Source: Pachyseris speciosa
Lineage: Eukaryota > Cnidaria > Anthozoa > Scleractinia > Pachyseridae
Direction: 5' to 3'
NCBI GenBank assembly: GCA_016490735.1
Contig: JAEMWC010000270.1
Location: 398,501-462,500 of the forward strand
DNA length: 64,000 nucleotides
The notes below the pieces were generated by a model, which was not told the origin of the DNA, did not search any database, and saw only the letters and a program-made list of their open reading frames with translations. The stretch's first letter is position 1, and the number at the start of each line of letters is the position of its first letter. Both the position numbers and the translations under genes were made by a program. This document shows positions 30,318 to 39,552 of this stretch, one piece after another.

Positions 30318-32213
30318 TCACACATCGTGAATGTTATACTGTACGGCTCCGTTGTCATCGATTTCGATGATGTTTTCGAATTCGCCCCAGACCACCACCG
30401 TGATGTTCTTGTTGGGAGTTGCTCCAAAGGTGATTTCCAATTTGACGTCGCCGGCTTGGCGGGGATTCATCAGGGCCATGTCCGCATTGCCGCTGGGCAC
30501 GTTGTTCCAAGCAAACAAGGTGCAGTTGTTTCCGTCTCCCCAATCTGCAGGTTTCACCATGCACTCCGAGCTCTTGACCGAGGGTCCAGTGGCTTGCAGG
30601 AACCGAAAGTACCTGGCCCAATCTTTGAGTTTATCACTCTGGTTGAGTTCCAGGGCTTCGTAGGGATATTCTTCACCTCGCACAATCTGTTTGATGCGAG
30701 TGACTCCAAACTTTTGGAAGGCAAAGGGGTAGTAATCGAGCGCCCCGTTGTAGGCTTCGCTCAACACCAAGCCCACCACCATGCGATCGGGCACTCGGTT
30801 TTGGAAGATGTCTCTTTCTTCGAAGCGCGTGGTCTTGCCATCGAAGGTGAAGGTACGGACGTCCGTGCGTACGGTGGGATAAGCCACAATCTTGGTTTGC
30901 TTGCGTTTGAGTTCCAAGTTGGTGTACACGGTGGGATTCAAGGCCAATCGACAGACGTAAAATTTGGCATCGATGCTCTCGGGCTTCAGCATCACGTATT
31001 TCTTGCCGGTGGCTTTGGTACCGAACAGGAAGAAGTCCGGGGAATTGAAGTACAACTGCAATATGATTTCGATGCCCGGCACCAAGATGCAGCCCGTATA
31101 AAAGGCTTCCAGATGAGGTCTTATGATCAAATCCACTTCTTGGGCATTCATAAACTTGGTACCCAATTGCTTGAGCTTGTTGTCTGTGCCACTGGCGAAG
31201 ACACCTGCTGTGGCTGGCTTGGGTACATCATTGTTAGCAGCTGTAGCTTCTATTTTGTCCATCACGTTCACATTGTTGGTCCAGCCCTGCGGTGCTAACA
31301 AGGTTTCTCCTTCGGCTGGCGTGTAATTCAACAGCGTCTCCAAGTAAGCTTTGTAGGCATAGGCGTCCGTTTGGGGACTCAGCAAAGTGCCATTGAAACG
31401 CAGGTTGGCCTGTCGAATCAGGCTGTGACCGAAATTGTTGACGGGGTACATGTACTTGCTGTAATCGTCGCCAGACTTGTTGCTGGCAGCTTGTGTGGCC
31501 TGTCCATCGGCCGAAATCCCCGGGTTGGTGGCTCCGGTCTAAAATTTGACTCGAAGTTTGATGTAACTGCGAGACAAGTCCACGTATTCCTCCAGGCCCC
31601 CGATCTTGAATTCCATGGGCATGATGCCTGAGGACACCGGCTCGTAGGTGTTCATCCGATGGCCCTGGAAGGACACGTCGGAGGCCGGCAACGTGAACAC
31701 GTTCAGTGAGGCGCTCTTCTTGCCTGTCTTCTGCGTCTGTGTGCTCGACGCCTCGATCCCCAGTGTTTTATACTCTGCTTCTTGAACATCAACCCCCACG
31801 GATGCCGTGGCCAACGGTACGCCCACTGGAGCCGCTTGCACTCGCCATCGGCCCGTGGCCACGCGAGGGGCCGGCGAGGCCATGGCCACGGGGGCCGCCA
31901 CGGGGGCAGCCATCACGGGTGCCGTGGCCATGGGGGCAGCAGCAGCAGCCACGGGGGTCACGGCCACGGGCGCCACGGCCCCGGCGGCGATTTGTCGCGT
32001 CCTGGCTCGGGGGCGGGCGGATGGCTCCGTGCCTTGAGGGGTGGTGCGCACGCGTTTGGCCAAAGCTTGCAACTATTCGGCCACCGGCGGACGTCCAAAC
32101 TCCAACAACGTGTCTCGCAGACCGTCGCCGTCCATCTTGGGGGGAAAGTAACGCGTCAAAGCACCACTGTCCATGCCAGGTGGAGCATAACGCGTCAAAC
32201 TACCGCCCTTCAT
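30318..32213 (-). pseudogene. major capsid protein (double jelly-roll hexon-like)
   Basis: 632 codons from ATG 32213. The N-terminus has a repeated LTRYAPPGM / LTRYFPPKM, then an Ala/Pro/Val-rich linker (about 31800-32000), then MEFKIGGLEEYVDLSRSYIK and MYPVNNFGHSLIRQANLRFN, the start of the first jelly roll, and a long beta-rich body to the end (ITVVVWGEFENIIEIDD). It forms the hexon-like trimers of the capsid. Two in-frame TAGs at 32073-32075 and 31539-31541 interrupt it; otherwise the frame is continuous. The TATA box GTATAAAAC overlaps the stop codon of the upstream penton-like gene. Confidence 0.9.
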
Positions 32214-32250
32214 GTTCTCTTTGACGGATTCCAGCGATTGCCCGCGGGTT

Positions 32251-33261
32251 TTATACCTTGCGCTTGAAATGCAAGGTGACCAACGTGGTGGGTTTCAGAA
32301 ACTTGGGGGAAAAGTTCACGTGTTGGCCATTGATTTCCGTCACGCCCACTTCGATGACTTCCAAGGTGCGTTGACGCGCGGGATGAAACCGTTCGTGCTG
32401 CGATTCGAAAAACGACGACGATTGACCACTGTGGTATCGGACCTCCTGCCAGAAATCCTCTTTGCGGTCACCCATGATGACGCTGTCCCCCGCATTGCAA
32501 TAGACCAGCATGGTGCGCGATCGAGGGCCCGCCACGCGTTCGAACATTTCATTGATGGCGAGGAACCGCCACTTGACTTTGGACGAAAACGTAATCATCT
32601 TCTGTCCGTTCCGTTTGGTTTCTAGGGCCACGAACTCGTCTCCGCCCATGTAGACATCACTGGTCAGCTTCAACACGTTGCCACTGGTCTCTCGGGATGA
32701 GGGAATGGCTTGGGGTCCCACCTGGAACGTGTCCTCCTGTCCTCCGCTGCCCTTGATGCGTTTGATCCAACCCATGGCCTTGCAAAATTGCAAGTCAAAG
32801 TCTATGCCCGTGCCCGGCATGCCATCTATCGTCAATTCGTCACTTTGCCAACTGAACTTGGTCCAAGCGCTGACCTAGTCATTCTGTTTCAGGATCGGCG
32901 TGAACCTGGACTCCCAGAGACCCAACAGACTCTTGACATAGTCCACGCCATGTCGAAACTTCAGTCGTTTGTGAGCCTCCTTTTGCTCGCTCATCCTGAC
33001 TTCGACGGACCTGTTGGTAGTCCGGCCATTGGCCAAACGTATGGGCACCGAGGCCAACATGGCCACGTGATTGGTCACGTCCAACCCCAAGGCATCGAAA
33101 TTCAGTTGGGGGCAAGGCAGCGTGATGCTGCTCAGAGCCACTTGCCAACCCTCGGCCGGAAAGTTCAACAGATGCGGCAATCGCACCTTGAACAACGAGG
33201 GGGTGTTGTTGGGGAACTCGGGCGTGCGGTGACTGGGCAAGGTCACGTAGTAATCCTCCAT
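32251..33261 (-). pseudogene. penton-like minor capsid protein A
   Basis: 337 codons from ATG 33261. N-terminus MEDYYVTLPSHRTPEFPNNT and EGWQVALSSITLP match the N-terminal signature I associate with Polinton penton/minor capsid proteins. The second half has RTMLVYCNAGDSVIMGD and RQRTLEVIEVGVTEINGQ. One in-frame TAG at 32875-32877. Paralogous to the gene just upstream (33297-34310). The final codons GTA TAA are part of the TATA box of the major capsid gene. Confidence 0.75.
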
Positions 33262-33296
33262 GGTCACTCTCGCCGAACAGAGTCAGAGGGCTCTTT

Positions 33297-34310
33297 TTAT
33301 ACTCCCTTTTTCTTAAATCGAAAGTGCAAGGTCACGTAGGTCTGAGCCCGTCCGTCGTCCGGAAACTGCACCAATTCGCCGTTGGTCTCGGCGATGTTGA
33401 TCTCCACGATTTCGATGGTGCGTTGGCGCACCGCATGGTATTGTTTGTGCACGGGTTCGTAGTAAGCCGTGCCGCGCCCCGTGCGTTGGTAGGTCACTTC
33501 CCGCAGCAGGTCAGTCTTTTTGTCACCCACGATGGTGCTGCCACCCACGTTGGAGTACACGTGCAAGGTGCGAGTGGGTTCGCCCATCACATTGCGAAAG
33601 GCTTGGTCCAAATTGACAAAACGCCAATCGTAGGCACTGCTGAACGTGTACATGCGATTCACACCGGTCTCGGTGGTAGTGAGCAAACCCGAGCCAAAAT
33701 TCGGGTCAAGATCCACTTTCCAAGTGCCGTCGTCTCTTTCGCGCAACGTGGCCAAGGCGTTGGGTCCCATGACGATGTTGCCCACCTGGTTCTTCTTCAA
33801 CCACCCCATTTTCTCTCACAGCGTCTGGTCGACACCGAACGAGAGACTCAACTTAGTCTTGATCAACAGTTCGGGACGACCTCGATCCATGGTCCATTGC
33901 TACTGCATGCGTTCGGTGTTGACGTCCCCCGGGTTTATCATGTGCTTCACGTCCTCGTTGTACCTCAATCTGTCGATCAAGGCACTGACGAATTCCACAC
34001 CCCCTTCCATGCGTCTCTCCACGTTCATTTCTTTCATTTCTTTCATTTTGACGTTCACGTACTCGGTCCTTTTCCCCAAGAACACATCGGTCTTTTTGAA
34101 TTGCGACATGACCAATCGCTTCTCGGGGTTCTGCACCAACGGCGACAAATCCACGCTGGTGTCGGCCAATGAGAGGGCGCTCAAAGCCACTTCCTAGCCA
34201 TCCTCTGCAAATTCCAAAGGAGTGGGCAACCGCACGCTGAACGAAGCACGCGTGTTCCTACTGAATTCCGGGCTCTTGAAACTGGGTAATGCGACGTAGA
34301 ACTCAGCCAT
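33297..34310 (-). pseudogene. penton-like minor capsid protein B (tandem paralogue)
   Basis: 338 codons from ATG 34310, one codon longer than protein A. N-terminus MAEFYVALPSFKSPEFSRNT; second half RTLHVYSNVGGSTIVGDKK and RQRTIEIVEINIAETNGE align position for position with A. Three in-frame stops: TAG 34194-34196, TAG 33900-33902, TGA 33816-33818. The last two codons GTA TAA form the TATA box of gene A. A Met/Lys/Glu-rich insertion (KMKEMKEMNVERRMEGG) differs from A. Confidence 0.75.
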
Positions 34311-34355
34311 GGCCAAATAAATGAATGCCCCTGGAGGCACAGCTTTTTATTCGAC

Positions 34356-34670
34356 CTACAGGTAGGAGGCCACTTTGCGTTTGGCGCCGGGGGACCTGGA
34401 CACCAAACTCGATGGGGTCGAGACCTTGGGGTAAAAGCGTTGCGAATGAACGCGGCCCGGGAGGGCCGTCATCAACTCCATCAAAGTCTTAACCAAAGCA
34501 CCGTCCGTCTTGCGGCGTCAAACCATGCCTCGCATTCTCTTCCGATACGTTTGGCGCGTTTTGCGGGGCCGGCGCGTCTTCTTCTGTCGAGGTCGACTGG
34601 GGGCCCCAGTCTCCACCACCAACGACCAACTCTTTCCGGCTTTACGAGGCACACGTTTGGCACGAGCCAT
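34356..34670 (-). pseudogene. Lys/Arg-rich core protein with histone-tail-like N-terminus
   Basis: 105 codons from ATG 34670, whose A is also the last base of the integrase TGA. The N-terminus MARAKRVPRKAGKS recalls a histone H3 tail; then RPRQKKTRRPRKTRQTYRKR. After an in-frame TGA (34518-34520) it continues TLMELMTALPGRVHSQRFYP and SPGAKRKVASYL. Highly basic, hence probably a genome-packing core protein comparable with adenovirus pVII. Not recognised by homology. Confidence 0.55.
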
Positions 34671-35763
34671 CACGCCAAATCACTCTTTTGTATCCAACTG
34701 TCGTATTTGGCCGGCCAGCCCAGCCACCAGACTTGTATACGTTTGCCCTTCCGCTGCAGAATCTTCTCCACTCGAAACAAGGCCTCGTCGGTCACGTTCA
34801 CGCGTTGCAGGTCCTGTCGGTAGAACGTACCCTCTACCGGCGTACCGTCCCATTCCTGCAGTCGATAACTGGGCACCGCGCCCGGCACCACCCGATTCAC
34901 CACAAACACCTCCTCCGTCTAACCCGGCAGATAGCTCTTTTGAAACACGCGATGCTTCTTGTTCAAACGCACGCGCGTCCCCACTCTCAAGGCCGGCACC
35001 TGGACCCGACGCCGGGGATTGGTCCGCAGGCGATCCCCGTACAGGCGTTCCCACACCGCCGCTTCGTTGGCAGTCGTGACGTCCCGGGGCGCCATGCCAA
35101 TGCTGCGATGTTTGGAGGCATTGTAGCCCTTGACCAAGTCCTGCAAGGCATCCAAGTACTTGTACGACCCTTGGGCCGTGAAGTACCGGTACAATCCATC
35201 TTTGAAGGTGCGGTTGAACCGTTCGGCCACCGAGGCCTTGTTATCCCCACTGGTGGAAAAGTGAGCAATGTCTCGATTTTTCAAGAGGGCCTGAAGACTC
35301 CGGTTGTAAAACTCTTTGCCCGCATCCGTTTGCAAGCGCTGGGGCCAACGTCCCTGGGTGCGTCTCAGAATGGTCTCGAAGGCGCGGCTGACCTCTGGTC
35401 CCGTCTTGGTCTTGACCGGTTCCTCCCAGGCGAACTTGGACAGCACGTCAGCGACGGCCAACAGATAACGATGGCCCTTGTTGACCCTGGCCAATTTTTG
35501 CACCTCTATCAAATCGGCCACCCACTGCTGTTCGCGGCCAAACACCAACACGGGCAGGGTGGGATATCGAACCCATCGCGGTCGATGCAGGGTGTAACTG
35601 CGCACCCCCTCCAACACATCTCAAGCTCGCCGCAACGAAATCTTCTTGGCCTCGGCAAACCGACGCACGCCGCCCAGACTTCCCACGGCGGCCGGGGATT
35701 CGTATTCGGCCGCCAAGACCGCATCGGTCTTCTTTTTTCTTTTTTGACGCTGTGCTTGGACAT
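34670..35763 (-). pseudogene. int: retroviral-type integrase with chromo-like C-terminus
   Basis: About 363 codons. The N-terminal part (EYESPAAVGSLGGVRRFAEA, ISLRRA, TGA, DVLEGVRSYTLHRPRWVR) is the zinc/helical region typical of Polinton integrases. Catalytic core: WVADLIEV (first D), LQTDAGKEFYN (second D), NKASVAERFNRTFK (E). The C-terminal tail FRVEKILQRKGKRIQVWWLG is chromo-like. It inserts the genome with 6-bp staggered cuts, in agreement with the duplication seen at the ends. Damage: A-run frameshift just after ATG 35763, TGA 35621-35623, TAG 34919-34921. Confidence 0.92.
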
Positions 35764-35823
35764 GGCGCAAACTCAACTACACACGCAATCTCAATGACAC
35801 TCTCTTTATTTACATTTTTAACA

Positions 35824-36487
35824 TCACTTTTCGGGCAACAACGGTTTCTGGTCCAAGTCCACGACCGAGTACTCCTCCTCCTCCTCCTCCTCGTCCGACG
35901 AGACGGCCATGTCGTCCGACTTGTAATTAGAGTCCTCCAATTAATCCAATACTTCCAATTCCTCCGGCTGCAACATGCACGCCTGGTACCTTTGGCAAAT
36001 GGCACAACCATCGGGTTGCCAATACAATTTCTCCTGGTGCGTGCCATAGCTGTAGGCATCGCGCATCAGCTCCCGACATCCCTCGCACAACACCTGATCC
36101 AACAAGAGTTCGCACCGCCGTTAGCACACTCGACGCTCTCCGCGCTCTTTCTCTTTCTCCGCTTTCTCCAATTCAATGCGCTCTTGTTTGACGCGATGCA
36201 AGGCTGACACCACGTCCATCAAATTCAACTCGCGTTCTCCGCCTTCTTCATGGCTGCCAGGGCACAGCTCTGCTGGAGAATCGGTCTGACATACTTGGTC
36301 GGTTCCTGATACACCGGCCCGCTTCCGAGCATCATAAAGCGTCTGCCAAATCTTGAAACCAATGCCCCTGACACTGCTCGAAGGTGAAACCGGCTTCCAA
36401 CCCTTTCTTCACCCGCGCCAACAAAAACTCGTCGTCCGAGGCGTAATCCTCGCGTTTCAAATCCTGGTAATAACACTTGTAACTCAT
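35824..36487 (-). pseudogene. Cys-rich protein with acidic tail, unknown, frameshifted
   Basis: ATG 36487 gives SYKCYYQDLKREDYASDDEF; after a shift near 36370 it reads QTLYDARKRAGVSGTDQVC, a Lys/Glu-rich helix (QERIELEKAEKEKERGERR), a cysteine cluster (RRCELLLDQVLCEGCRELM, CAICQRYQACML) and an acidic tail (AVSSDEEEEEEYSVVD). In-frame TAA at 36121-36123 and 35941-35943. The CxxC pairs suggest a zinc-binding regulator. Not recognised. Two CTATAAAAGG boxes lie 27 bp apart upstream. Confidence 0.5.
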
Positions 36488-36492
36488 CCTCA

Positions 36493-36529
36493 CCTTTTAT
36501 AGCCGTCCACTTCTGCTCTCCTTTTATAG
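36493..36529 (-). promoter_or_regulatory. tandem TATA boxes (CTATAAAAGG twice)
   Basis: CTATAAAAGG at 36493-36502 and 36520-36529 on the minus strand. Only the outer one is at a plausible distance (about 33 bp) from ATG 36487. Confidence 0.65.
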
Positions 36530-36539
36530 TCATGACCCT

Positions 36540-36700
36540 GACCTTATTGGGAGCACGTGGTAGCTGACTTGACCGTATTTGGTGCGCGTGGCGTGAACCC
36601 CCTGACCAATCCACGTGGCCTTGACCGTATTTGGCGCCAGTGGCGTGAACCAGCCCCTGACTAATCCAAGTCCTCTTGACCGTATTTGGTGAGACTGGCG
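36540..36700. promoter_or_regulatory. divergent intergenic region with three enhancer-like repeats
   Basis: TTGACCGTATTTGG followed by GTGGCGTGAACC (or a variant) occurs three times (about 36573, 36622, 36677; spacing about 50 bp), with a diverged fourth unit near 36540. It lies between promoters of the minus-strand Cys-rich gene and the plus-strand GRF gene. Confidence 0.6.
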
Positions 36701-36712
36701 TCAATCTCGGAG

Positions 36713-36719
36713 AATAAAA
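36713..36719 (+). promoter_or_regulatory. TATA-like box (AATAAAA) for the GRF gene
   Basis: GAATAAAAACGC 36 bp upstream of ATG 36755. Confidence 0.5.
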
Positions 36720-36754
36720 ACGCACGCGTTCCACCCACATCATCAGTCATCAAC

Positions 36755-37766
36755 ATGTCCACACCGACGACAACCAGTTTCGACCAAGCCCTGGAAAGAG
36801 AAAAAGCCCGTCAGAAACGCCACGGGGAAGGCGGGCGCCACACCCAGTTGAGCCAACGTCTGCCCGACGATGCCACCAATCGCAACGATTTGGCCACCTC
36901 CGAGCTGCCGCCCCAAGGCACTCGCAAGAGAACGTAGCCCGTCAAACCTCCCACCGGTGCGGCCAAACAGAAAAAAACAAATCACCTTGACACCGCAGCC
37001 GCCACCACCAGAAACGGCAGATATCCTGCCACCGCCCACTCCGTCCACCCCGCTGACGGAAGAACAACTCTGGAACCAAGAGACCCAAGAGGCCACCGAT
37101 CAGATCGAGCAATTGATGGCCGAGCTCCCTTCTTACGAAGAAGAGACCACTACTGAGACCTGTCCGTTTCACAACTGTACCTTGGAGTACCTGACCTCCA
37201 AAAAGAACAATTGGCCCTACGTGCGTTGCAAACGGGTCAAGCTGCTGCCTTACGGTCGAGTCCAAAACGATTGCGTGATCTTCTCCTCTCAGGCAGAGGC
37301 ACCCGAGTATGTGAAAAACATTCGTTACCAACGGCACCCCGACCTGGTGTTTGGAGACGGCAAGTCGTTGCCCGACCAGTACTGTTGGTGCAATCAGCTG
37401 CTGAGACTGACCAACAGTCGCTCCCTGAACAATCCGGGTCGCATGTTCCTGACCTGCGCCAAAAGGACGTGCAATTTCATCCAGTGGTTGGACCTGCCTT
37501 GGTCCCCTCACATCCTGGAAGAACTGGCAGAGATGGAAGAACGCCGCCAGTACCAAGAGAACGCTTACTTAGCCCAGTCCATCCCGCCACCCAGACCCAG
37601 CTGGAAACATCCCAAGCGGCCTCCTTTGCTGTCCAGACAACACCAACAAGTGGATCGCCTGCTGTCACCCCCAGAGAAAGAGTTGCCTTGGGTGAACCAC
37701 CGCCAATTCATCCCCAACAAGAACTTGCAATGCGTGCATGCGCACTTAATGTGTACCTATTTTTGA
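36755..37766 (+). pseudogene. zf-GRF zinc-finger protein
   Basis: About 337 codons from ATG 36755. The N-terminal part (SFDQALEREKARQKRH) is followed by a TAG (36935-36937) and an A-run frameshift (about 36969), then Pro-rich sequence. Two zinc-binding segments: TCPFHNCTLEYLTSKKNNWP with later Cys, and CWCNQLLRLTNS, NNPGRMFLTCAK, TCNFIQWLD, the GRF pattern (CxC...NPGR.F..C...C.F..W). GRF fingers bind single-stranded DNA in repair nucleases and topoisomerases, so a role in viral DNA replication or repair is likely. First gene of a plus-strand cluster with the SLOG and nuclease genes. Confidence 0.75.
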
Positions 37767-37820
37767 CTGGTCGACGTTGCAATAAAAAAACATCTATCAG
37801 TCACTGTCTGGTCATTCATT

Positions 37821-38397
37821 ATGTCCATTTGCATCATCACCGGCGGCGCTGCCGGCACCGACACGCTAGCCGAACAATTAGTCCCGCAACACGGATTGAC
37901 CTGTGGCGTCATCATCGCACCCCTGCATCGCCGGGTGCACAGGGGCCTTCAACCACTGGACCCCTCGGCCGTGGTCGAAGCCCTGACGCACGTACGCGCC
38001 GTGGCTCAGCAGCTAGGCAAAAACCTGATCAACCCCTTCACCCAGGATCTGCTGGCGCGCAATTATCACATCGTCAGAGGCCGACACCGTGTTCGCTTTC
38101 GGCCGCTTCAATCCCGTCAAGTGCTTGTCCGACATACCCCTGCAACAGATCTCGGACGTGCAAGGCGGTACCGGCTGGAGCGTGGCGCTAGCCCAACGAT
38201 TGGGCAGACGTCTGTTCTTCTATGACGTCAGCTTCAATCAGTGGTCCAAATACTCGCCCGAGTACAACTGGCTTCATTTCACGTCCATCTCACCCAGCTT
38301 GTCCCATGAGAGCGCCATCGTGGGCACCCGACAGTTGCACCTCTACCCCCAAGCCGTGGACGAACTCAAATACCTCTTCGCCCAACATGACCGATAA
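37821..38397 (+). pseudogene. SLOG-superfamily Rossmann nucleotide-binding protein, one frameshift
   Basis: About 191 residues. N-terminus SICIITGGAAGTDTLAEQL is the first strand and Gly-rich loop (ISGGQTGaD-like) of the SLOG fold. The second part has FAFGRF, then DVQGGTGWSVALAQRLG, the characteristic GGTGW helix start, FFYDVSFNQWSKYSP, and VGTRQLHLYPQAVDELKYLF. A 1-nt insertion near 38078 separates the parts. SLOG proteins sense or process nucleotide-derived ligands and occur in immune and conflict systems; the role here is unknown. It overlaps the downstream nuclease gene by 11 bp, so they form one transcription unit. Confidence 0.75.
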
Positions 38398-39019
38398 GAC
38401 CCTACTGAACAAAGTTTGCTTCTGCGTCGATTTGGACGGGTTTTGAGTAGGGGAACGTTTCCTGCTCCGCGAAATGAGTTGGTGCCATTATCAAGAACAA
38501 ATGTGTGGGTCCAATCCTTACGGGCACGACGTGCAGTGGAAAGACTTGACTCCCGCCCAAGAACGCCAGGTGCGGTACGTCACGCGACAAGTGCACGGAC
38601 TGCCCTTCCGCCCACTCTCCGCCGAGCATGCCTACCCCCAGAAGGATGTACGACAACACCTCCGAGACCTCTACGAGGCCCATGCCACCACCCAATGCCC
38701 CGTCGTGGCTTACAAGGGCGGCCGAGTGGAACAGGACTTACTCAGGGAAATGGGGCTGCCCAGCTTAGACTTGGAGGTCTTTGGGTGCCCCAAGTTCGAC
38801 GACATGACGCGCCTGACCACCGTGGCCTGTTGCCAACACCACGTGATCAGCGGGGTAAGCCGACGTCACTGCCCCAGGGTGGACTGTTATCATTTCATTC
38901 AATGGATGCGCGCTCAAATCGGATTACCCATGGACATGTCTTTCATTAATCAAGACCGTGTCATGCGTTTATCTGTTAAAAAAAAACAATTAAAAACTAT
39001 CACATCATGTTGGTTATGA
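38387..39019 (+). pseudogene. DEDD-like exonuclease-family protein
   Basis: 210 codons from ATG 38387; TGA at 38444-38446. VCFCVDLDGF carries the DxD-like first motif. The middle has RYVTRQVHGLPFRPLS, QCPVVAYKGGRVEQDLLREM and SLDLEVFGCPKFDDM. The end has CCQHHV, RRHCPRVDCYHFIQWMR. From memory, the same order (I/VDxxGF, RYVTxxxHG, V.YKG..E..LL, DLE) occurs in a nuclease-like protein common in insect and cnidarian Polinton-type elements. The catalytic assignment is by fold analogy and is not certain. ATTAAA at 38989-38994 would end the transcript. Confidence 0.55.
38989..38994 (+). terminator. ATTAAA polyadenylation-type signal
   Basis: In the last codons of the nuclease-like gene, after an A-run. 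Confidence 0.4.
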
Positions 39020-39073
39020 CTCTTGACAGATTTAAGGTGGGGGTAAAAACCCCCGGGGTGTCTTCTTCTTTCT

Positions 39074-39349
39074 TCAATGCCGGTGAATCAAGTGGGTGGG
39101 GTCCAGGGGTTGCCGACAATGGGGACAAGCCCACAACTGATGGTGCACCCTCTGTTGGTACTGCCTCCAACACCAGATATACAGGCACTCCTTGTGTACA
39201 TAACAGCCGCAGCAAGGTCTCACGAAGGTCGTCCTATCAAGGTGCACCACCTCGTCGGCCACCAGTTTCTTCGCACTGAAGTAAACCTCCAAACAAATCA
39301 CGCAAGGGACCCGCGCAAAGTCAATAGACTTGCTTCGGTACAACGCCAT
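39074..39349 (-). CDS. RING-finger protein 1 (single RING)
   Basis: Intact, 91 aa. Cys/His ligands in RING order: CVICLEVY, then VRPCCGCYVHKECLYIWCWR, then CPHCRQP. Likely a viral E3 ubiquitin ligase or adaptor. Divergently arranged with the two-RING gene at 39553; similar opening (CVICL) and ending (WACPHCRQP) show they are duplicates. CCAAT and TATATGA lie upstream on the minus strand. Confidence 0.85.
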   Translation of the reverse strand: MALYRSKSIDFARVPCVICLEVYFSAKKLVADEVVHLDRTTFVRPCCGCYVHKECLYIWCWRQYQQRVHHQLWACPHCRQPLDPTHLIHRH

Positions 39350-39552
39350 GTTGAAAATGAAGCACCTGCCCGCCCCGGTCTTTCATATAGTCCATTTTCC
39401 ACCAATCAGCGTACAGGCTGACGTCATCCACCGGGGGGATGGGGGGTCCCCCTCCCGCTCTCCAGGTCACATGACCGCCCTCCCGCCCTCCCATTGGTTA
39501 CCGGGTGTCCCTATAAAAGGTCGCCTGCACCCCACCGCGCACGTTTTCCAAC
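39350..39552. promoter_or_regulatory. bidirectional promoter between the two RING genes
   Basis: Plus direction: CCATTGG at 39491-39497 and CTATAAAAGG at 39511-39520, 33 bp before ATG 39553. Minus direction: CCAAT at 39402-39406 (plus strand reading) and TATATGA at 39384-39390, 35-40 bp before ATG 39349. Confidence 0.7.

Noticed and set aside
30327..31298. Plus-strand 323-aa open frame opposite the major capsid gene
   Set aside because: Antisense shadow of a well-supported capsid gene; no motif.
33324..34172. Plus-strand 282-aa open frame opposite the penton-like gene B
   Set aside because: Antisense shadow; the minus strand aligns with paralogue A along its length.
34688..35797. Plus-strand 369-aa open frame opposite the integrase
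   Set aside because: Antisense of the DDE core, His/Leu-rich with no motif.
20570..36980. Programmed ribosomal frameshifting at A-runs (leader exon, integrase, GRF gene, coiled-coil gene)
   Set aside because: The shifts go in different directions in different genes and coexist with stops and C-run indels, so homopolymer decay is simpler.
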